Source: Bacillus sp. 491mf (GTDB taxonomy: Bacteria > Bacillota > Bacilli > Bacillales > Bacillaceae_G). From it: 64,000 nucleotides of DNA. Position numbers and translations under genes: made by a program. The stretch spans positions 48,106 to 112,105 of the forward strand of contig NZ_FOLV01000012.1 of assembly GCF_900112415.1 (NCBI RefSeq). The letters run 5' to 3'. Of the stretch, positions 43,919 through 52,265 are shown in pieces; positions within the stretch are counted from its first letter, which is position 1, and every line of letters starts with the position of its first letter. Below the pieces are notes generated by a model. It searched no databases, was not told where the DNA came from, and saw only the letters and a program-made list of their open reading frames with translations.

Positions 43919-44094
43919 ATTGCACATCCTTTTTCACAAAATTAACACATGCTATGTTTTTTAAAATACAATTGAATTTTTTATGAATAGTTGTAAATGA
44001 AACATTGTTTTTTCGTATTTATTCCCTACAGTTAGAACTCTTATCCATTTACCACATTTCTAATTTCTATCTCGATTTAAAGAAGGTGTTACAT

Positions 44095-44159
44095 AAAAAA
44101 AATTCTTTACTAACAAATAGCATAATCAGCACATTTATGAATTAGTAAAGAATTTTTTT
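44095..44159. terminator. Long A/T-rich hairpin, terminator-like
   Basis: AAATTCTTTACTAA at the left pairs with TTAGTAAAGAATTT at the right across a 28 nt loop, flanked by A and T runs on both sides. Confidence 0.55.
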
Positions 44160-44254
44160 CTTCATTGGAAAGTTCCTTAAGTAGGGTAAGAACCCAGTGC
44201 CTTTCCTTATTTCTAATCATCCACATCAATTACGGCATAGTTTTGCGACTCAAT

Positions 44255-44298
44255 TGATTAGCAACGGAGCACTTCTTGAAGTAATCCGTTGTTAATCA
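44255..44298. repeat. Two-part hairpin of unknown role
   Basis: Outer arms TGATTAGCAACGGA and TCCGTTGTTAATCA (13 of 14 pairs), inner arms ACTTC / GAAGT with a 2 nt loop. The stretch 43987-44419 has no convincing gene apart from these hairpins and a short minus-strand frame that reads NGLLQEVLRC, of remnant appearance. Confidence 0.5.
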
Positions 44299-44419
44299 TA
44301 AAAAGAGTGAAACCACAAAAATATATGCGCAGCTAAGTGGATTGTTAGAATAAAAAATAGCTAAATAATATAGAATCTAAAAATATACTACTTAACTAGT
44401 GTATATTTTTATAGATTTA

Positions 44420-44854
44420 TCAATATAGTTGACTAAAGAAGTCTAAAGCTACTGAAAAGTACCCCACTGTGACAAGGAATGACAGTATTAAAAATACATT
44501 TCTTTTTGTTTTATAAAAAGTATTCTTATCCATTTTATAGTTTAACTCAAATGAGAAAAATAATAAAAGAACAATGTTTGTTACAAAACTCACATACATA
44601 GGTGTTACTTGAGATAACCCGTACATAAAGCTTAAAATCAATGTAACTGTTACTTGAATAATAATACCTTTAAATAATAAGTATCTTACTGCATTTAAAA
44701 GACCTATATCCTCTATCTTAATGTCTTTCTTTATCATCTTCTTAATTATAGCTATTAATAAGTCTTTCTTAATAAAGTAAAGAACGACCATTAGAAAAAT
44801 AGCTAGTTATAATGCAATTATTATATAGTTCATCAGTGAAGCATAAGAAGTCAT
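44420..44854 (-). pseudogene. Membrane-protein gene interrupted by an in-frame TAA
   Basis: From ATG 44854 the frame reads MTSYASLMNYIIIAL, hits TAA at 44807-44809 and continues in the same frame LAIFLMVVLYFIKKDLLIAI... to FSQLY at 44420. Read through, it is a continuous first hydrophobic helix, so the stop looks like a recent nonsense change. The whole would be about 144 residues with four helices. Translation could restart at ATG 44791 but there is no ribosome binding site. GGGGGAG lies upstream of 44854, and the next gene upstream ends 22 bp away. Confidence 0.6.
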
Positions 44855-44876
44855 ATCGTTATCAATAAGTCTCCCC

Positions 44877-45296
44877 CTAAATACTTTTAATAAGCTTTAT
44901 TTCCTCAATAAAGAATAATACTAAGTGCATAGCGTTTATTACAAACCATAGCATGAAATTTGAGTTCTTTACAGTCTTCAACTGATTTGACTTTGTATCA
45001 GACAATTCTATCTTTAAAGACGTTAATATAATAGTGTTAGACATAAAACCTAACAATATAAATCCGAATAAAGGTAAGTTTGTTATAGCTCCTATTACCA
45101 TAATTCCTATGTATACTATAGTTAACTTCTTAATATACTGTTTATCTTCTTTTAACTTCTCTATATCTTTACTTTTAAACCGGTCTCTTACTATTCTTCC
45201 AAAGACAATACTTTGAAATACTAGTACAATTATACTTACAAAGATAAGAAACAAAGTCTCAACATGATTTTCAATTAAGTTCGCTATACCGTTCAT
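44877..45296 (-). CDS. Small multi-pass membrane protein, 139 residues
   Basis: Four hydrophobic segments: LFLIFVSIIVLVFQSIVFG, LTIVYIGIMVIGAITNLPLFGFILLGFM (in parts), and LWFVINAMHLVLFFI, with basic loop DRFKSKDIEKLKEDKQYIKK. Very low GC. AAAGGGGTACAGACGAA precedes ATG 45296. It forms a pair with the interrupted membrane-protein gene 22 bp downstream. No family is recognised. Candidates include an immunity or accessory membrane protein, but there is no toxin gene next to it to support this. Confidence 0.6.
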   Translation of the reverse strand: MNGIANLIENHVETLFLIFVSIIVLVFQSIVFGRIVRDRFKSKDIEKLKEDKQYIKKLTIVYIGIMVIGAITNLPLFGFILLGFMSNTIILTSLKIELSDTKSNQLKTVKNSNFMLWFVINAMHLVLFFIEEIKLIKSI

Positions 45297-45332
45297 TTCG
45301 TCTGTACCCCTTTTATTTATGTAATATTGACT

Positions 45333-45482
45333 TTAGTACTTGAAAGTAAAAGTATGCTCTTCTGAAATAAGTCCACCGCTATACAGAAAGAACAATAGGT
45401 TTCGAAAAGACTTCGCCCAAACTGACTTCTTAAATTTAGGTGTACCTTTAAACTTAAACCTGTGAATAGTAAGAAGTAATAT
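45333..45482 (-). pseudogene. Fragment of a coding sequence without a start
   Basis: Open frame FKFKGTPKFKKSVWAKSFRN then LLFFLYSGGLISEEHTFTF and KY, ending TAA 45333-45335. It has no start codon or ribosome binding site and is closed upstream by TAA. The composition is protein-like. Family not recognised. Confidence 0.35.
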
Positions 45483-45570
45483 TTAACCGCAAAATAGATG
45501 AGTGAGATGCTGATAAATAATACGTTTACTATATAAACAGTTAAACTTTATTTAAAAGCCACCTTTGTGT

Positions 45571-45964
45571 TTATTTACGTCTTTCTGCTGTTATTGTATT
45601 CCCTTTACCATCTATCATTTTCAAAGAACCTGCTCTGAAAAACTCAACATTATAGTCTCTACCGCATTCATTTGTTTCTCTTCTAGCTTTTTACCGTCTT
45701 TAACAAACTCTTTAGGGATGAATGTAATTTGCTTTTGTCTGCACTGTAGAACCATGTTCCTGTCATATGGTTGTCTTCATACGATGTTTTACCTGTATCA
45801 TCATATGCGGTATATGTACCATCTTCTTTGAATTCTAAACCTACATAGAACTTAGAACCTTTATAACTACCCCATTCTCCTAACAATTCATTACCGTTTT
45901 TTGATATTTGTACCGTTTCATTATCAAAAACAGAGGTTTCAAAACAATATTCTTTTGAATTGAC
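45571..45964 (-). pseudogene. Decayed lipocalin-like/secreted protein gene with frameshifts
   Basis: Frame 1 reads CFETSVFDNETVQISKNGNE, LLGEWGSYKGSKFYVGLEFK and EDGTYTAYDDTGKTSYEDNH, like a lipocalin-like domain (GxWxx...EFxxDGTY). It then breaks near 45720: another frame continues ITFIPKEFVKDGKKLEEKQM and a third ends DYNVEFFRAGSLKMIDGKGN to TAA 45571. At least two frameshifts are needed. The 5' end lacks a start and signal peptide. Confidence 0.6.
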
Positions 45965-46162
45965 TCATTAAATTCCCCCCTTATAATTATAAAAAAAGGA
46001 CATACCTAAGCATATAATTGCTAGAAAGGTATATCTTTTTTCATATTTTCGGTTAAATTTGGTTATCTGAATATTATTTTATGGTAAAAAAAGTAATGCG
46101 TCAAAATAATTATAAGAATATTATAGAAAAAAGGCATAAATCATCGATTGCTCGACAATTTA

Positions 46163-46354
46163 TGCTCTGGTGCAAAGATAAAATAATAAAGAATATAGCG
46201 TATATATTTCTAGCAGAATTGTATTTTATGCTGTTAGCTCAAACAATTGATGGCTGAATTCTTTCTGATTTTGAACAGACTGATCTTGTAAATCAATCTG
46301 TTCTTTTTTAATCATATGCATGACTTCCGCACCACTCAATATAGCGATTACTGT
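46163..46354 (-). mobile_element. IS6/IS240-type element relic (3' end of transposase)
   Basis: The minus-strand frame 46226-46354 reads TVIAILSGAEVMHMIKKEQI and ends FSHQLFELTA, matching the C-terminus of IS240-like IS6-family transposases (GIEVMHMIKKGQ...). CTCTGGTGCAAAG at 46165-46177 resembles the IS240 terminal inverted repeat. The rest of the element is missing or unrecognisable between here and topB. Confidence 0.65.
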
Positions 46355-46431
46355 TTAAAATGATTTGGACCCCATATCAGCCCTTCTTCATTCCAAAATT
46401 AATACAGAACTTTTTTATTTATTGACAACTT

Positions 46432-48576
46432 TCATTTCTCAAACACAAAATTAATCTTATTATCTTTCCATTCTAACTTCGCATCAAACGTTTTATCGTT
46501 CTTTTTAAACCCTTTCATTAACTCCGTTTGTTCACCTTTTAGTAACTTCATCATATTTTTTTGTGAAATCGTTTTCCCTAATATTTTCTTTGAAATTGTA
46601 AAATCGCAGTTCGTTGTATTGTAGTTCGAACATCCGTAAAATGTTGATTTATCAATGATATCTCCATCACATTTTTTACACTTTCCTACCTTTTTACCAA
46701 CTGTAAATTTTGAATTGGAGCGTTCAATCGATTCTACATGTAATCCTGTAAAATCCCATTTATCAGACATTTCAATTGCATCTTCAATAATTTTTGCTGA
46801 GAGCTTTTTCGTTTGTTCCATAAATGCAGCAGGCGAAGCTGTTCCTTCTCCTATTTCTGCAAGCCGCTGCTCCCATTTTGCTGTCATTTCTGGCGAAGCT
46901 AATATTTTATCACCAATTGCAGTTATAAGTACTTTTCCTTTATCAGTCGCGTACACTTGGTTTTTCTTTACGTCAATATACTTTCTGTCCTTTAGCATTG
47001 TAATAATACCAGCACGCGTTGCTTCAGTACCTAACCCCTCTGTCTTCTTCAATACCTTTTCCAACTCTTCGTTCTCTAAATATTTCCCTGCTGTTTTCAT
47101 TAACGTAATAAGCTGACCTTCAGTATATCGTTTTGGCGGCTGTGTTTTTCCTTCTTTCACTTTCACCTTTACAACTTTACCTTGTTCACCTTCTTTTACA
47201 ATCGGAAGAATCGCTTCTTCATCTTTATCATCTTGAAAAATGACCTTGCGCCATCCTTCTTGAATTTGTTGCTTTCCTTTGGAAACAAATTCAGCACGGC
47301 CATCAACAAGCGTTGTAATTGTAGTGTAGTCAAAAATCGCCGCTTCATAATGCGCTGCAATTAAACGTCTTACAATCATATCATAAATTTTTCTTTCATC
47401 ACCTGATACTTTATTTGGATTCGTTACTTGTTCAGTTGGAATAATTGCATAGTGATCTGTAACCTTTTTTTCATTTACGTAACGCTTATTATTCATAATA
47501 GAAGGAATCGGTACTGGCAATACATCTTTATATTCTTCAAACTGACTTAATTTCTGTAAAATATCAGGAAACGTTGCAGCTTCGCCTTCTGTTACATAGT
47601 TAGAATCCGAACGTGGATACGAGACAATTCCTTTTTGATATAAAGCTTGTGTTATATCAAGTGTTTTTTTCGGTGAAAACTTAAATGCTTTATTCGCCGT
47701 TGCTTGTAAAGATGACAAGTTAAATAAAAATGGTGGCTGAAACTCTTTCCGCTCTGTTTTCATTTCTTTCACTTCAGCCGGTTTATTTTGACAAAATGCC
47801 GCAATTTTATTTGCCATATTTGGATCTTTTAGGCGCGACTCATTATCTTGTTCCCACTTACCTTCATATTTTTTTTCATCTATATTAAAGGTTGCGAACA
47901 CTTCCCAAAATGGCTCCGATTTAAAGTTTTCGATTTCTTTCTCGCGTTTCACAATTAATGCAAGTGTTGGTGTTTGCACACGCCCAGCGGAGAAAACATC
48001 ATTCATTCCTTTTTTCTTTAGTAAAATGCTAAAAACACGGGATGCATTCATTCCAACTACCCAGTCCGCACATGACCGTGTGTATGCTTCATAATAAGTA
48101 TTCACCGTATCCGCTTCATCAAGTAAATTTTTAAAGCCTTGATAGATTGCTTGCTTCGTTAAAGAAGAAATCCAAAGACGTTTCATCGGTTTTTGCACAT
48201 TACAAAGATGAATGATATTCCGTACAATTAATTCCCCTTCGCGCCCAGCATCTCCCGCATGAATAATTTCCGTCACTTGCGGATTATGTAGCAGCTGTTT
48301 CACAACATTAAATTGCTTATACTTTGACTTCGTTACTTCAAACTGAAACCGTTCTGGAATCATTGGCAACGTGTTTAATGACCATTTTTTCCACTCCGCA
48401 TGATAATGTTCCGGGTTACATAACTGCGTTAAATGACCAATTGCCCACGTACAGTACGCCCCGTTTGGAAACAGTTCATTCGCCTCTACTTCTAAATAGC
48501 CATCTTTCCGCCTGTATTTAAATTGAGAAACAAGCGCCAAACCTTGATCTGGTTTCTCGGCAATAATTAATTTCAT
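46432..48576 (-). CDS. topB: DNA topoisomerase III
   Basis: 714 residues, a type IA topoisomerase that decatenates and relaxes single-strand-containing DNA. Toprim motifs: IIAEKPDQ at the N-terminus and HAGDAGREGELIVRN (D-x-D equivalents). The active-site Tyr is in GIVSYPRSDSNYVT. C-terminal single zinc-finger-like CKKCDG and YGCSNYNTTNCDF. Length fits TopB rather than TopA. ATG 48576. B. cereus group genomes often have two TopB; this is a chromosomal one. An IS relic lies directly downstream. Confidence 0.95.
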   Translation of the reverse strand: MKLIIAEKPDQGLALVSQFKYRRKDGYLEVEANELFPNGAYCTWAIGHLTQLCNPEHYHAEWKKWSLNTLPMIPERFQFEVTKSKYKQFNVVKQLLHNPQVTEIIHAGDAGREGELIVRNIIHLCNVQKPMKRLWISSLTKQAIYQGFKNLLDEADTVNTYYEAYTRSCADWVVGMNASRVFSILLKKKGMNDVFSAGRVQTPTLALIVKREKEIENFKSEPFWEVFATFNIDEKKYEGKWEQDNESRLKDPNMANKIAAFCQNKPAEVKEMKTERKEFQPPFLFNLSSLQATANKAFKFSPKKTLDITQALYQKGIVSYPRSDSNYVTEGEAATFPDILQKLSQFEEYKDVLPVPIPSIMNNKRYVNEKKVTDHYAIIPTEQVTNPNKVSGDERKIYDMIVRRLIAAHYEAAIFDYTTITTLVDGRAEFVSKGKQQIQEGWRKVIFQDDKDEEAILPIVKEGEQGKVVKVKVKEGKTQPPKRYTEGQLITLMKTAGKYLENEELEKVLKKTEGLGTEATRAGIITMLKDRKYIDVKKNQVYATDKGKVLITAIGDKILASPEMTAKWEQRLAEIGEGTASPAAFMEQTKKLSAKIIEDAIEMSDKWDFTGLHVESIERSNSKFTVGKKVGKCKKCDGDIIDKSTFYGCSNYNTTNCDFTISKKILGKTISQKNMMKLLKGEQTELMKGFKKNDKTFDAKLEWKDNKINFVFEK

Positions 48577-48733
48577 TTTAAAACTCCCTATCTGAATGCC
48601 AGTGTTACTTACATTTTATCATTCACAATTCCTCTTATATATTTTAGACCTATAATATTATACGCTTAATTTTAGTCCCTTCACAATAGAAAGTCATTAT
48701 ATTACGCACTACTAAAAATGCTAAAACAACATG

Positions 48734-48765
48734 AAAAAGACGCCAAACATTAGGCGCCTTCGTTC
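48734..48765 (-). terminator. Terminator of the Xaa-Pro aminopeptidase gene
   Basis: Minus strand GGCGCC-TAATGTTT-GGCGTC style stem (AAGGCGCC / GGCGTCTT) with following T run. Confidence 0.65.
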
Positions 48766-48768
48766 TTC

Positions 48769-50052
48769 TTATTTTACAACGATCTGTCTATCCTTCACAT
48801 TTGGATTATGTGCTCTCATGAAATCTTCAATCTCTTCAACTGTTCGGATTATGTCCTTTGACAGATTTTCATATCCATTTTCGGTAACAAGAATATCATC
48901 TTCAATCCGAATTCCAATTGCTTCTTCTTCAATATACAAACCAGGTTCCACTGTAATGACCATGCCAGCTTCGAGCACTCGATCTTTGTATGAACCTACA
49001 TCATGAGTATCTAAGCCAAGGAAATGGCTCACTCCATGATAATAATAATTGGAGAGTTCTGAGTCTTCTTGGATTAAACCAATTTTCTTACATTCTTCTG
49101 CAAGTACCTTTTTCGTATGCTCATTTAGTGCAGAAAATTTTAATCCCGGTCTCATAAGCTCAATTGTTTCCCTCAATGCTTTTAGTACAATATTGTAAAT
49201 CTGTTTTTGGCGATTCGAAAATGTTCCGCTCACTGGGAACGTAAAGCTGATATCAGCATTGTAGTAATCTTTTTGAGCTCCAAGATCAAGCAACACTAAA
49301 TCACCTTTATTAATTTTAGAATCATTGTTTTCATAATGCAGCACGGTTGCATTTTTCCCACTTGCCAAAATCGTATTGAATGCATGATTCTTTATACCAG
49401 ATGATTTTAGTGTAAAATCAAAATGAGCTTCTAATTCATATTCCATCATGCCCTCTTTCGCATGTTTGAGCACATTGTAAATACCTTCTTTTGTAACCAT
49501 AATTGCTTCTCGTATCTTTTCAATTTCTTTATCCGTTTTAAATACGCGCAATTCAGTAATATTTGGATAAACGTTACCGATTGTAAGGTGTGGATAACGT
49601 TCCTTTACATGTTTAGCGAATGTTAATGTCCGTGTCTCTGTCCCCGCCCACTCACGACGTTCTAAATCTAAATACACGTGCTCTACATGTTCTGTAAAAA
49701 ACGTTCTCGCTATTGATTGTTCAAAACTTTCTAAGTACACAACCGTTTTTATCCCTGTAATAGCTTGTGCTTCTTCTTTTGAAATTGTTTTACCTACCCA
49801 TTTTTCAAGAACTGGATCTGCCTTCTCAATAAAGAGCATTTCTTCTACTATTTCGCCTACTTTTTTTAACACCAAAATAACATTCGGCTCATCAATACCA
49901 GTCATATAATAGAAGTTTCGGTTTGGCACAAATTTATAATGGTCATCGGCTGACTTATAAGGCGCCTGTCCAGCAAATAAAATGGTAACAGATTCATCCG
50001 GCAATGTTTCTGCTAATTTTTTTCGATTGCGAGTAAAAAATGATTGCTTCAT
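48769..50052 (-). CDS. Xaa-Pro aminopeptidase (M24B, PepP-like)
   Basis: 427 residues. N-terminal AMP_N domain (FTRNRKKLAETLPDESVTILFAG), then the pita-bread M24 domain from about residue 180. Metal ligands: Asp in LLDLGAQKDYYNADISF (two Asp), His in GVSHFLGLDTHD, Glu in TVEPGLYI and Glu in IRIEDDILVTENG. It removes the N-terminal residue from peptides with proline second. ATG 50052 follows AAGGGGGGGATTGTT. Monocistronic, with a terminator. Confidence 0.92.
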   Translation of the reverse strand: MKQSFFTRNRKKLAETLPDESVTILFAGQAPYKSADDHYKFVPNRNFYYMTGIDEPNVILVLKKVGEIVEEMLFIEKADPVLEKWVGKTISKEEAQAITGIKTVVYLESFEQSIARTFFTEHVEHVYLDLERREWAGTETRTLTFAKHVKERYPHLTIGNVYPNITELRVFKTDKEIEKIREAIMVTKEGIYNVLKHAKEGMMEYELEAHFDFTLKSSGIKNHAFNTILASGKNATVLHYENNDSKINKGDLVLLDLGAQKDYYNADISFTFPVSGTFSNRQKQIYNIVLKALRETIELMRPGLKFSALNEHTKKVLAEECKKIGLIQEDSELSNYYYHGVSHFLGLDTHDVGSYKDRVLEAGMVITVEPGLYIEEEAIGIRIEDDILVTENGYENLSKDIIRTVEEIEDFMRAHNPNVKDRQIVVK

Positions 50053-50180
50053 AACAATCCCCCCCTTAAGTTCTATAAAGCCCTTTAAAACTGACTATCC
50101 ATTCTATTTCATTGTATTATTGTTATAATTTTCCGTCAATTAATTCGAAACATTACAACTCCCTATGAAAATATCGTTAT

Positions 50181-50300
50181 TTACTCTTGAAAAAATGGAG
50201 CGATTTCATTTGCCATACTTGGCTCTTTTAGGCTCCACTTACTTTTAGCATAAATACAAGCATCGGCTATATCACACAAACAACGTATGGTGAAATTCAC
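50181..50300 (-). CDS. Possible 39-residue small ORF
   Basis: GTG 50300 starts MNFTIRCLCDIADACIYAKS, followed by KWSLKEPSMANEIAPFFQE and TAA 50181. Composition is protein-like, but there is no ribosome binding site. It could be a remnant or a leader. It lies in the 340 bp gap between the peptidase gene and the RIC gene. Confidence 0.3.
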   Translation of the reverse strand: MNFTIRCLCDIADACIYAKSKWSLKEPSMANEIAPFFQE

Positions 50301-50309
50301 AGGTTATCA

Positions 50310-50324
50310 GTGATATATATCACT
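50310..50324. promoter_or_regulatory. FNR-type box upstream of the RIC gene
   Basis: GTGATATATATCACT contains the core TGAT-N4-ATCA (50311-50322), the FNR-family consensus, 70 bp before the start. Confidence 0.65.
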
Positions 50325-50391
50325 ACATAAACTGAAATTTATTGCTATTTTTAATCTAGATATAAAATTAAAATTTAATGGAGGCATTCAT

Positions 50392-51099
50392 ATGGAACAT
50401 GTATTTACTGAGACTTCTGTGATTGGTGATATTGTTACGAAATTCCCAAAAGCAAGCGACCTTTTCAAATCATATAGAATAGATTTTTGTTGTGGAGGTA
50501 ACAGACCACTTATCGATGCAATTCATGAGAGAAATTTATCAGTAGAAGAAGTTATAACAAACTTAAATACTCTTTATCATGAAACAAAAGTATTAAATGA
50601 ATCAAAAATTGACTGGACAACCGCGAATTATAGTGAATTAATTGACTATATTGTGAATAAACATCATCGCTATTTAAATGAAGAATTGCCACAGTTAAGT
50701 CCATATGTGACAAAAGTATTCCGCGTTCATGGATCAAATCAGCCTCATTTAGCTCAAATTCATAAGCTATTCCATGAACTAAAAACAGAATTAGAACAGC
50801 ATATAATTAAAGAAGAAACAGTAGATTTTCCGTTAATTTTAGCATTTGAGCAAAATCCAACTGATGAAAATTATGCGAAATTACGCAAAGTGGTAGAACA
50901 ACTGGAAAGTGAGCATAGTCATGCTGGTGATATTATAAAAGAACTTCGAAACATTACGAATGACTTTACTCCTCCAGAAGGAGCTTGCGGTACTTATCGT
51001 CTTGTCTATCAACGACTTGCAACTCTTGAATCCGATCTATTCCAGCACATTCATTTAGAAAATAATATTTTGTTTCCGCGTGCAATTGCAAAGGCTTAA
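50392..51099 (+). CDS. Iron-sulfur cluster repair di-iron protein (RIC/ScdA/YtfE)
   Basis: 235 residues. The N-terminal ScdA_N domain has FPKASDLFKSYRIDFCCGGNRPL with its Cys pair, and the hemerythrin-like part supplies His/Glu iron ligands (YIVNKHHRYLNEELP; LFHELKTELEQHIIKEE; ESEHSHAGDIIKEL; LFQHIHLENNILFPRA). RIC proteins repair Fe-S clusters damaged by nitric oxide or oxidants. It is preceded by a TGAT-N4-ATCA box and followed by a Crp/Fnr regulator gene with the same box. ATG 50392 follows GGAGGCATTCAT. Confidence 0.93.
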   Translation: MEHVFTETSVIGDIVTKFPKASDLFKSYRIDFCCGGNRPLIDAIHERNLSVEEVITNLNTLYHETKVLNESKIDWTTANYSELIDYIVNKHHRYLNEELPQLSPYVTKVFRVHGSNQPHLAQIHKLFHELKTELEQHIIKEETVDFPLILAFEQNPTDENYAKLRKVVEQLESEHSHAGDIIKELRNITNDFTPPEGACGTYRLVYQRLATLESDLFQHIHLENNILFPRAIAKA

Positions 51100-51196
51100 G
51101 TACAATCTATAGATATCAAATTAAGGTTCAAAAACAACATTTTTTGATCTTAAATAAATAAAAAATTTCTTAAATAGATACCGCTTATACGTAAAA

Positions 51197-51234
51197 AATA
51201 GAACATAAGCACTTTTTGCTTATGTTCTATTTCT
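51197..51234 (+). terminator. Terminator after the RIC gene
   Basis: Perfect 15 bp stem AATAGAACATAAGCA / TGCTTATGTTCTATT with a 5 nt loop and a T-rich tail. Confidence 0.82.
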
Positions 51235-51281
51235 TATGTACTTTTTCTGTTACTGATAAAAGTTTCACTTTCTCACAAATA

Positions 51282-51293
51282 TGATTTTTATCA
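51282..51293. promoter_or_regulatory. FNR-type box upstream of the Crp/Fnr gene
   Basis: TGATTTTTATCA: the same TGAT-N4-ATCA core as upstream of the RIC gene. It lies 70 bp before the start, the same distance as for RIC. Confidence 0.6.
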
Positions 51294-51363
51294 CTGCTTC
51301 ATTTAAAAAATTGATATAAATTTATTATAAGAAAATATCTTGAATTATTAAGGAGTTGTATAT

Positions 51364-52053
51364 ATGAAAGCAAAAATGATAAAAAAACATTTACAGGAAG
51401 TGCCTCTCTTTAAAGAACTTTCAGAGGAAGAACTTCAGCCTATTGTAGATATTTCACAATTACGAATGTATAAGGAAAAATCGTTTGTATTTATGCAGGG
51501 CGACATACTTGATCGCGTGTTTTTTATCCACTCAGGTAAAGTAAAAATTCAAAAAACAGACGCAACTGGAAAAGAACAAATTGTTTCTGTACTTCAATCT
51601 GGAGAAATGTTTCCTCATGCTGGCTTTTTTCAAAAAGGTACCTTCCCAGCACATGCTGAAATACTTGAGGCTGCACAATTGATCGTTACTCCAATCGCTG
51701 ATTTCGAGAAAATTTTAATTCAGCATCCTGAATTATGTATTAAAATGTTTAAAGTTCTTGGAGAAAAAATTGTGGATCTTCAGAACAGATTAGAAGAACA
51801 AATTCTTCACGATACTTACGAACAAATTATTATGTTATTGCTTCGTTTATGTAAGTCAAATGGTGTAGAAATGAATGGTACATATACTTTAACGACCCAG
51901 TTTACGAATCGAGAACTCGCCAATATGATTGGAACATCAAGAGAAACAATTAGTCGCACAATTAATCAGTTAAAAAGAAGAAAATTGATCACTATTGATG
52001 AAAATGGTTATTTCATTATCATTCCAGAAAAATTAAAAGCAGAAATCATTTAA
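51364..52053 (+). CDS. Crp/Fnr family regulator
   Basis: 229 residues. A cyclic-nucleotide-binding-like barrel (VFMQGDILDRVFFIHSGKVKIQK; VLQSGEMFPHAGFFQ) is followed by a dimer helix and the Crp winged helix FTNRELANMIGTSRETISRTINQLKRRKLI. It lacks an N- or C-terminal Cys cluster, so it is not the Fe-S oxygen sensor Fnr itself; it is more like ArcR/DNR-type members. It probably works with the RIC gene, and both have identical boxes 70 bp upstream. ATG 51364 follows AAGGAGTTGTAT. Confidence 0.9.
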   Translation: MKAKMIKKHLQEVPLFKELSEEELQPIVDISQLRMYKEKSFVFMQGDILDRVFFIHSGKVKIQKTDATGKEQIVSVLQSGEMFPHAGFFQKGTFPAHAEILEAAQLIVTPIADFEKILIQHPELCIKMFKVLGEKIVDLQNRLEEQILHDTYEQIIMLLLRLCKSNGVEMNGTYTLTTQFTNRELANMIGTSRETISRTINQLKRRKLITIDENGYFIIIPEKLKAEII

Positions 52054-52265
52054 TCACATAGGACACATCGCACCCTATCCGTTTTCTCTATGTTGCATTG
52101 TTATTTTTCCAGGGTGAAAATGATAACAAAAAACGATTGACTTTAGGAAAAAGATCTAGAATTAAAAGGAAATCCCTCTAATTCTCTGGCCCTAATTTGA
52201 TACTAATAAAACAGTTCTAATCATATTCTTATAAAAGAAAACAATTAGAAGGAGTGTCAAATTAG

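Noticed and set aside
50190-50235. Hairpin-like GGAGC...GCTCC with T run as a terminator upstream of the peptidase
   Set aside because: No gene upstream needs it in that direction except the doubtful 39-codon frame; the stem is short and irregular.
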